Origin: Elusimicrobiota bacterium
GTDB taxonomy: Bacteria; Elusimicrobiota; Elusimicrobia; O2-12-FULL-59-9
Direction of reading: 5' to 3'
DNA: 19,575 nt
NCBI GenBank assembly: GCA_016206405.1
Contig: JACQRQ010000091.1
Coordinates: 1-19,575, forward strand
Under the pieces are notes generated by a model. That model worked only from the letters and a program-made list of their open reading frames with translations. It was not told the DNA's origin and searched no databases. Below, piece by piece: positions 14,269-19,575 of this stretch (its first letter is position 1; the number at the start of each line of letters is the position of its first letter). Made by a program: the position numbers and the translations under genes.

Positions 14269-17187
14269 ATGAAGCGCTTTCTTGCCTCGTTGTTCAGCTT
14301 GATTCTTCTGGCGGCCTCCCCGGGCTTGCAGCCTGGCCGGGCCTGGGGCGAAGCGATCCGCCCGAGGCCGTCGGCGCGCCTCTCCTCCAGGCGGTTTTCA
14401 AGAAAAGTTGTTTCTCTCAAAAATCGCGCAGGTTTTGCGCCCAATTTCAAGCCGGGCTCTTTCGGCGTCCCTAAGCGCCTGCGCGACGAGAAGCTTGGCC
14501 GTCCCCAAGATTTCAATTCCAGCCCGGCAGCGGATACCAAGCCCCTCTCATCCGGCGAGCTCGGAGGAATCGCAGCCGCGCTCGAAGATTTAGGAGCGCA
14601 GGGAAGTTCCCGCCTCCCCGGCCGGGAGATGCCGGACGCGGCAAAATCCCGCCTGTCCGCTTTAATCGAGGGACTGCGCTATTTCCAGAAATCGTGGAGT
14701 TTAGCGACGGAGCTGCCGGCTTCGCCGAACGGCGTCAAAGCCTCTTTGCCGCAGAGCCGCCCAGCCTCCTTCGATTTATCCGTTGAAAGGCCCGCCCGCC
14801 CTGCGCCGGATGCCAGTCTCCAGGGCGAAGGATTTTCAGACTCGGGAAGCAAGCCTGGGGCTCTGGAGAGAATGGTCCGCCGCGCGCGGCGGGTTTTGGA
14901 TTTTGTGCGCGCCCTGGGCGCAAAACCCGCGGTTCAACCGGTTCTCCCCGCGGTTCTCCAATCTCCCGCCTATGTGGAAGGGCGCATCTACGACCCCGGT
15001 TTCATCCGCCGCGAGCGCGCGGACGCGCGCTTCACGGTGGTGTGGGACTTAAACGGCACCTTGGAAGCCCACGATGACCGGACGGACAAGAACGCCGTCT
15101 ATTTGAGGCCCCAGGCCGAGGAGGTGTTGAAAAGTTTAAAGGCCCGCGGCGTGAAGCTGGTGCTTTGGTCCCAGGCCGAGAAGTGGTGGGTGGACGGATT
15201 TTTTCAGAAATTTCCCCAGCTTGCTCCCTATTTTGAGCGCGTCATCACGCGCGAAAACTACATGGACCTTTCGGAAAAAGAATTCGCCGAATTTCCGGAG
15301 GCCTCGGCCGTTCACCGCCGTTTTCCGCGCGCCAAAAATCTCTCGCTTCTGGGCTATGACTTGCTCGTGGACAATTTATCCGAAGCGTCCGCCGTCGCCA
15401 AGAAGCTCGGCTATGCCCATGTCGCGGTGGCGTCTTACCGGATGGAGAATGTCGGCGTCGAAGAGGGGGCTCTGGCCAAAGCTCTGGAGGCCGTTCAAAA
15501 CGACCCCTCGCAGCTTTCGCGCCTTTCCTGGGACGGGCGCCCGGTCCGCGTTCTGGATTTAAAAGCCGATTTGCCGGAAATTCAAAAATCCCTGGGAGCC
15601 TCGCCCCTTGTTTTCGCCATCAACCGCTCCATTTTGACTCTTGCGGCGAGCCCCTCGGGGCTGATGCCCCAGCGCGCCGCGGGCGGCGCGGCGCCCGCGA
15701 TTTATTCCGCGCTTCAACTCGGCGGCGGCGGGCTGGTTTTGGCTGCCGCGATGACGCCGGCCGAGCGCCGCCTGGCGCAGCGCGGCAAAATCCTCAACAT
15801 GGGAAAGAATCTTTGGGTTCGCTACCTGGACGTTCCGCCGGAGACGTTTGAGGCCTACTACAATGGATTTGCCAACTCGTTTTTGTGGCCCGTGCAGCAC
15901 GGCCTGTTTTCCGATTTTCATACGGATTCCGGCGGGAAGTCTCAGCAGGACAAGCGGCTTTTTTCCGCTTACCGCAAAGTCAACGCCTTGTTCGCCCGGG
16001 CGGCGCTGCCGCTTTTGCAGAAGGCCTCTTTCTCCCGGATTTTCATCCAAGACTATCACCTCTATTTGCTGCCGCAGATTTTAAGGCGCAGCCGGCCCTC
16101 GGCCGGGGTCCTGCAGCAATTCATTCATATCCCGTGGGTCTCCGCCGCCTACATCCGGGAGCATTTGCCGTTTAAGGCGCTCAGGGAAATTCTAAAGGGC
16201 ATGCTGGGAAACGATATATTGGGTTTCCAGACCAAGGAAGACGCGCGCAATTTTATGGACACGGCCTCCGAAGTCCTGGGCCTGCGGACGGACCGCGAGA
16301 GCGGCGTCGTGTTTTACGGGGAGCGCCGGGTGAAGGTCAGGGATTACCCCATCTCCGTGGACGCCGAGCATCTGAGCAAGATTTTGGATAGCGACGCGGC
16401 GCTGGCGCAGATCGAGAAGCTCTCCAGCTTGAGGCGGGGAAAGACCTTGGTGGTCCGCGTGGATCGTATGGACCCCACCAAAGGCATCCTCGAGGGCCTC
16501 AAGGCGCTGCGCCAAATGCTGCGCAATCACCCGGAGCTCAAGGAGAAGTTGATGTTCTATTGCGTCTTGCAGCCTTCCCGCGAAAAGAATCCCGCCTACC
16601 AGAGGCTCCAAACGGAGATCAAGAGCTTGGTCAAGGAGATCAACCGGGAGTTTTCTCCGGACGCTCAGGGGGGTTTTAACGGCATCCTTGAAAACCAGCA
16701 GGACTTCCAGGGGTTTTTGAACGGCTCAGGAAAAGCGCCCGTGGTCGTGGCGCAGATGACCGGGCTTCCCTACCAGGATGTTTTGGCGCTCTTTAGCCTC
16801 ATGGACGTGGGGCTGGTCAATCCCAAAAAGGACGGCATGAACTTGGTGGCCAAGGAGATGATGGTCGCCAAGGACCCGGAGCTTTTAAAGCGCTTGAACG
16901 CCAAGCTCCAAAACCGCGGCTCCAGCCTGAGGCTGGGCCATGGGGCCATTGTGGCCTCAAGCCGCATGGGCGCCTATGCGGAGCTCAAGGAGTCGGGCCT
17001 GCATGGCCACGTTTTCGGCATCGGCGACCCCACCGACATCGAGGAGACCGGGCTGGCTCTTTACCTGGCCCTGCAGTCTTCCCTCCAAGAGCGCGAAGGC
17101 CGCTCCGCCGCGCTGGCAGCGCATGTGAGGCAAAACAACCTCAAAGCCTGGCTGGACTCCATGCTCAGGGACGTCGAAAACCCGTAA
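14269..17187 (+). CDS. Exported HAD (NIF/FCP1-like) - GT20 (trehalose-6-phosphate synthase-like) fusion protein
   Basis: The protein is 972 residues. Residues 1-28 look like a signal peptide (basic MKR, hydrophobic core, ending near AWG-EA). A low-complexity linker reaches about 240. A HAD domain follows (252-410): VVWDLNGTLE with nucleophile D260 but Asn at 262, LVLWS (Ser301), and YDLLVDN (D364, D368). Residues 446-965 resemble GT20: ANR-like AINRS (450-453), AGG (471-473), FIQDYHLYLLPQ (592-603), QFIHIPW (617-623), VDRMDPTKG (731-739, matching the Arg and Lys of OtsA) and NPKKDGMNLVAKEMM (851-865). GT20 enzymes join UDP-glucose to glucose-6-phosphate. Domain order is the reverse of eukaryotic TPS-TPP fusions, and the HAD is not TPP-like. 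An exported GT20 is odd because its usual substrates are cytoplasmic. ATG is supported by AAGGA about seven bases upstream. Confidence 0.82.
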   Translation: MKRFLASLFSLILLAASPGLQPGRAWGEAIRPRPSARLSSRRFSRKVVSLKNRAGFAPNFKPGSFGVPKRLRDEKLGRPQDFNSSPAADTKPLSSGELGGIAAALEDLGAQGSSRLPGREMPDAAKSRLSALIEGLRYFQKSWSLATELPASPNGVKASLPQSRPASFDLSVERPARPAPDASLQGEGFSDSGSKPGALERMVRRARRVLDFVRALGAKPAVQPVLPAVLQSPAYVEGRIYDPGFIRRERADARFTVVWDLNGTLEAHDDRTDKNAVYLRPQAEEVLKSLKARGVKLVLWSQAEKWWVDGFFQKFPQLAPYFERVITRENYMDLSEKEFAEFPEASAVHRRFPRAKNLSLLGYDLLVDNLSEASAVAKKLGYAHVAVASYRMENVGVEEGALAKALEAVQNDPSQLSRLSWDGRPVRVLDLKADLPEIQKSLGASPLVFAINRSILTLAASPSGLMPQRAAGGAAPAIYSALQLGGGGLVLAAAMTPAERRLAQRGKILNMGKNLWVRYLDVPPETFEAYYNGFANSFLWPVQHGLFSDFHTDSGGKSQQDKRLFSAYRKVNALFARAALPLLQKASFSRIFIQDYHLYLLPQILRRSRPSAGVLQQFIHIPWVSAAYIREHLPFKALREILKGMLGNDILGFQTKEDARNFMDTASEVLGLRTDRESGVVFYGERRVKVRDYPISVDAEHLSKILDSDAALAQIEKLSSLRRGKTLVVRVDRMDPTKGILEGLKALRQMLRNHPELKEKLMFYCVLQPSREKNPAYQRLQTEIKSLVKEINREFSPDAQGGFNGILENQQDFQGFLNGSGKAPVVVAQMTGLPYQDVLALFSLMDVGLVNPKKDGMNLVAKEMMVAKDPELLKRLNAKLQNRGSSLRLGHGAIVASSRMGAYAELKESGLHGHVFGIGDPTDIEETGLALYLALQSSLQEREGRSAALAAHVRQNNLKAWLDSMLRDVENP

Positions 17188-17204
17188 AATTCCCGGATTT
17201 TGGG

Positions 17205-17210
17205 TATAAT
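17205..17210 (+). promoter_or_regulatory. -10 box placed for leaderless transcription of the YbhB-like gene
   Basis: TATAAT at 17205-17210 lies 6 bases before the ATG at 17217, so transcription should begin at or within a base or two of the start codon. No good -35 hexamer was found at the usual distance and there is no room for a ribosome binding site. Confidence 0.6.
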
Positions 17211-17216
17211 ATCGCC

Positions 17217-17819
17217 ATGGCGCCCCGTCCTTGGCTGCTCGCCGCCGCGATGGTTCTGGCCGCCTGCCAGAAGCCGCTTCCGGAAAAAATTGAACAAGCC
17301 CCCGCGCAAGTTGAGCCGGCGGCGGTGGAAAGGAGGTCTACTCAAATGGCATTGAGCCTTAAAAGCTCCGCGTTTAAGCGCGACGAGTTCATCCCCAAGA
17401 AATATAGCTGCGAGGGGCAGGACGTCTCCCCCCAGCTCAGTTGGACGGGCGCTCCGGAGGGAACCCGGAGCTTCTCCCTGATCATGGACGACCCCGACGC
17501 TCCGCCCGGAACGTGGGTGCACTGGGTGCTCTACGACCTGCCCTCCGGCCGCAGCAGCCTCGACGAGGGAATTCCCAAAAAGGAGACGCTGGACTCAGGC
17601 GCCAAGCACGGGCTTTGCTGGGGCGTCAACGATTTCGACCGGGTCGGCTACTACGGCCCTTGCCCGCCTCCCGGAAGGCCGCACCGGTATGTTTTCAAGC
17701 TCTATGCCTTGGAGACGGAGTTGGGCCTGGCGGCCCGGGCGACCAAGGCGGAGCTTCTGCGCGCTATGCAGGGCCACATTCTCGCCCAGGCCGAGCTCAC
17801 CGGCTTGTACAAGCGTTAA
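17217..17819 (+). CDS. YbhB/YbcL-family (PEBP, Raf-kinase-inhibitor-like) lipoprotein
   Basis: The protein is 200 residues. Residues 1-17 are a short lipoprotein signal with lipobox LAAC (Cys17), followed by a Pro/Gln/Glu-rich linker to about 43. The rest is a complete PEBP domain: DPDAPPGTWVHWVLYDLP (92-109) and GPCPPPGRPHRYVFKLYAL (147-165) form the conserved anion/phospholipid-binding pocket. Bacterial members bind small anionic ligands; the physiological role is unclear. The domain alone begins at Met44, which has its own strong ribosome binding site, so a cytoplasmic form is likely as well. The gene follows the GT20 gene by 29 bp but has its own -10 box. It is monocistronic or the end of a two-gene unit. 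Confidence 0.88.
   Translation: MAPRPWLLAAAMVLAACQKPLPEKIEQAPAQVEPAAVERRSTQMALSLKSSAFKRDEFIPKKYSCEGQDVSPQLSWTGAPEGTRSFSLIMDDPDAPPGTWVHWVLYDLPSGRSSLDEGIPKKETLDSGAKHGLCWGVNDFDRVGYYGPCPPPGRPHRYVFKLYALETELGLAARATKAELLRAMQGHILAQAELTGLYKR
17329..17337 (+). promoter_or_regulatory. Strong internal ribosome binding site before Met44 of the YbhB-like gene
   Basis: AAAGGAGGT at 17329-17337 is close to a full anti-Shine-Dalgarno match and sits 8 bases before the in-frame ATG at 17346. Translation there gives MALSLKSSAF…, the usual start of a cytoplasmic YbhB. Confidence 0.7.
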
Positions 17820-17842
17820 CCCAAATAGAGTTAAATATCATA

Positions 17843-17881
17843 AAATCAACCACTTAATGGTTGATTTCCAACCATGCATGG
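17843..17881. promoter_or_regulatory. Overlapping inverted repeats (candidate operator) before the AAA/DUF4143 gene
   Basis: AAATCAACC (17843-17851) and GGTTGATTT (17859-17867) are perfect 9-bp arms around a 7-base loop. The second arm also pairs as ATGGTTG (17857-17863) with CAACCAT (17869-17875) across 5 bases. The array is therefore CAACC-GGTTG-CAACC, overlapping the -35 box, followed by the palindrome CCATGCATGG (17872-17881) in the spacer. The first hairpin could also end transcription of the YbhB-like gene, but the T-run is short. Confidence 0.6.
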
Positions 17882-17889
17882 GGTATACT
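17861..17889 (+). promoter_or_regulatory. Promoter of the AAA/DUF4143 gene, leaderless geometry
   Basis: TTGATT (17861-17866) and TATACT (17884-17889) are separated by 17 bp. The -10 box ends 6 bases before ATG 17896, so the transcript should start at the start codon. No ribosome binding site precedes that ATG. Confidence 0.7.
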
Positions 17890-17895
17890 ATTGGC

Positions 17896-19134
17896 ATGTA
17901 CGCCCGTCACCTCATGCCGGCGTTGCTGGATGCGCTCTCGGACAGCCCTGTCGCCTTCCTCAATGGGGCAAGGCAAACCGGAAAAAGCACGCTGGTTCAG
18001 CAGCTTGCCGCGGGCCCGCATCCGGCCCGCTATGTGACCCTGGACGACGCCGGAACCTTGGGGGCCGCCAAAAATGACCCAAAAGGCTTTCTACAGGGTT
18101 TCGACGGCCCCGTGATTCTCGATGAGGCGCAAAGAGCCCCGGAGCTGTTTCTGGCGCTCAAAGCGGAGGTGGACCGCGACCGCCGGCCCGGGCGCTTTCT
18201 GCTGACGGGATCGGCTAACGTTCTCTTCTTGCCGCGCTTGTCCGAGGCCTTGGCCGGGCGCATGGAGATTCTCACGCTTTGGCCGCTTTCCCAGGGGGAG
18301 ATAGAAGGCGTAAGAGAAGGATTTATCGACGCCTTGTTTCAAGGGGATGTCCGCTTCCGGGAGATCAAGCCCTCGTCGCGCGAAGACCTCTGGCGGAGAG
18401 TGGCGCTGGGAGGTTATCCGGAGCTCTTGACCCGCGCCCGCCCTGAGCGGCGGCAAGCCTGGGCCAAGGGCTACGTCACCGCCATTTTGGAGCGGGACGT
18501 TCGCGACCTGTCCAATATCGAAGGCCTGACCCAATTGCCGCGGCTGCTTAACTTCTTGGCGGCCCGAATGGCCGCTCTCATGAATTTCTCGGAAATTTCG
18601 CGTTCCATGGGGATGCCGCAATCCACCCTAAAGCGCTATCTCGCCCTGCTGGAAGCCACTTTCTTGGCGCGCCGTTTGCCGCCATGGAGCGGAAATCTGG
18701 GAAAACGCCTAGTCAAGATGCCGAAGCTATTTCTCAACGATACCGGCCTTGGGGCCAATCTGCTCGGGATCGACGCCGCCCGTCTATACGAGGACGACAA
18801 TCTCACCGGCCCGTTCCTGGAATGTTTTGTCATGGCCGAGATCGCCAAGCAGATCGGTTGGAGCGCCGTCAAACCCCGGATGCATCACATGCGCGCGGAA
18901 ACAGGCCGTGAAGTGGATATTGTCCTTGAAGACGCGCAAGGGCGCTGCGTCGGCATCGAGGTCAAATCCGCCGCCACGGTCGGCGCCGGAGAATTCAAGG
19001 GACTCAAAACCTTCGAGGAAGCCTTGGGCAAGCGCTTCCTGCGCGGGGTGGTTCTCTACACGGGACGGGAGACTGTGCCTTTCGCCAAAAATCTCCACGC
19101 CCTGCCGGTAGACGCCTTATGGCAGTTGCGCTAG
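17896..19134 (+). CDS. AAA_14 ATPase with DUF4143 C-terminal domain
   Basis: The protein is 412 residues from the ATG at 17896. It has Walker A NGARQTGKSTL (23-33), Walker B VILDEAQ (73-79) and a sensor-like LLTGSAN (102-108). After about residue 190 the DUF4143 region follows, including a winged-helix-like SEISRSMGMPQSTLKRYLAL and PKLFLNDTGLGANLLG. Near the end, GREVDIVLEDAQGRCVGIEV followed by KSA has the D…E-x-K layout of a PD-(D/E)xK-like nuclease fold. These ATPases are widespread and usually stand alone; their role is unknown, although some resemble toxin-antitoxin or mobile-type genes in their patchy distribution. The frame is open farther upstream, but that part only shadows the YbhB-like gene, and the promoter position fixes the start. 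It is probably self-regulated through the inverted repeats. Confidence 0.9.
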   Translation: MYARHLMPALLDALSDSPVAFLNGARQTGKSTLVQQLAAGPHPARYVTLDDAGTLGAAKNDPKGFLQGFDGPVILDEAQRAPELFLALKAEVDRDRRPGRFLLTGSANVLFLPRLSEALAGRMEILTLWPLSQGEIEGVREGFIDALFQGDVRFREIKPSSREDLWRRVALGGYPELLTRARPERRQAWAKGYVTAILERDVRDLSNIEGLTQLPRLLNFLAARMAALMNFSEISRSMGMPQSTLKRYLALLEATFLARRLPPWSGNLGKRLVKMPKLFLNDTGLGANLLGIDAARLYEDDNLTGPFLECFVMAEIAKQIGWSAVKPRMHHMRAETGREVDIVLEDAQGRCVGIEVKSAATVGAGEFKGLKTFEEALGKRFLRGVVLYTGRETVPFAKNLHALPVDALWQLR

Positions 19135-19240
19135 CATATGGTAACGTTCTAGCGCGGCGCGCTGGGAAGCTGTTCTCCCTAGTCGCGTCGTTTTTGCTGA
19201 CGACAATTCCCAAACTTGGTAGAATAACACCCGGAGAATT
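19135..19240 (+). promoter_or_regulatory. Intergenic region with candidate rmuC promoter
   Basis: TAGAAT at 19220-19225 is a fair -10 box, with the weak -35 candidate CTGACG 17 bp upstream (19197-19202). An imperfect CGTC/GACG stem around TTTTTGCT lies at about 19186-19203. Unlike its two upstream neighbours, rmuC has a ribosome binding site between the -10 box and the ATG. Confidence 0.4.
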
Positions 19241-19575
19241 ATGATTTGGACGGCGATTTTAGCGGCTTTGACGGTTGGATTTGTCCTGGGTCTGGCGGCG
19301 GCCTATATGCTCAAGCTGGTTCAAGCCAAGACCGCGCGGGAGCTGGCCGACGAGCTCTTTCGCGACGGCGAAGCGCAGCGGCAGGCCAATTTAAACGCCG
19401 TCATCGACAACGTCAAGGCGAGCTTCGGCAGCCTGTCTTTGGAAGCCCTGTCCAAATCCACCGAAGAATTTTTAAAACTCGCCAAGAGCCGCTTGGAACA
19501 GGAGCGCGAAGTCAACGTCAAAGAGCTCGGCGCCCAAAAAGGCCTCATCGACCAGCAGCTTCAGCGCGTCAACAC
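19241..19575 (+). CDS. rmuC: DNA recombination protein RmuC, N-terminal part (runs off the window)
   Basis: From ATG 19241 the frame is open for 111 codons to the window edge. Residues 3-24 form one membrane-spanning helix (WTAILAALTVGFVLGLAAAY). The rest is a charged, probably coiled-coil region that contains the typical RmuC stretch LSKSTEEFLKLAKSRLEQE and ends in a KGLIDQQL segment. RmuC limits inversions at short inverted repeats and has a PD-(D/E)xK-like nuclease domain later in the protein, which is outside the window. GGAGA about five bases upstream supports the start. Confidence 0.87.
   Translation, partial: MIWTAILAALTVGFVLGLAAAYMLKLVQAKTARELADELFRDGEAQRQANLNAVIDNVKASFGSLSLEALSKSTEEFLKLAKSRLEQEREVNVKELGAQKGLIDQQLQRVN

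Noticed and set aside
17689..17895. Upstream extension of the AAA/DUF4143 frame
   Set aside because: It overlaps the YbhB-like gene in another frame, and the promoter and operator lie within it. The start at 17896 matches the family N-terminus.

Overview
The window is about 19.6 kb of fairly GC-rich bacterial chromosome. No RNA genes, CRISPR array or insertion sequence were seen. An accessory, defence-type island (about 0.7-14.1 kb) lies between housekeeping-type genes. The left flank is the start of a UPF0182 membrane protein (minus strand, runs off the edge). The right flank, all plus strand, is a signal-peptide-bearing HAD/GT20 fusion, a YbhB-type lipoprotein, an AAA/DUF4143 ATPase and the start of rmuC (runs off the edge). 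The HAD-GT20 fusion with a signal peptide, and two promoters whose -10 box sits 6 nt before the ATG, suggest a less-studied phylum. Elusimicrobiota-like is my guess from gene style only and is not proven.

Island, minus strand (read from 14.09 kb down to 3.58 kb): a tightly spaced operon of a small excisionase/MerR-like HTH protein, a UvrD-like helicase with a RecB/AddB-type iron-sulfur nuclease, a type III methyltransferase (Mod), a type III restriction subunit (Res), a broken pRiA4b ORF-3-like gene, and an AlbA_2/Schlafen-like ATP-binding protein. Gaps between the genes are 3-17 bp. Res carries a C-terminal LexA/S24 peptidase domain with the Ser-Lys dyad and an Ala-Gly bond placed as in LexA. 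Mod is broken by a one-base frameshift 35 codons in. The working model is a restriction/DNA-processing defence cluster in which the Res effector could be switched by self-cleavage.

Island, plus strand (1.0-2.75 kb): a two-gene toxin-antitoxin-like module, an XRE-HTH/ImmA-IrrE (M78) protein followed by a PIN-domain protein. It is driven by a perfect consensus sigma-70 promoter overlaid with inverted repeats. Remnants of further AlbA_2/pRiA4b copies flank it (735-915 and 2935-3434) and share a 59-bp exact direct repeat. I read these as a decayed tandem array into which the module was placed or around which recombination occurred.

Right flank: the HAD-GT20 protein has its domains in the reverse order of eukaryotic TPS-TPP fusions and an altered HAD nucleophile motif. 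The YbhB-like gene appears to have two usable starts, one leaderless giving a lipoprotein and one with a strong internal ribosome binding site giving a cytoplasmic form. The AAA/DUF4143 gene has a promoter buried in overlapping inverted repeats.
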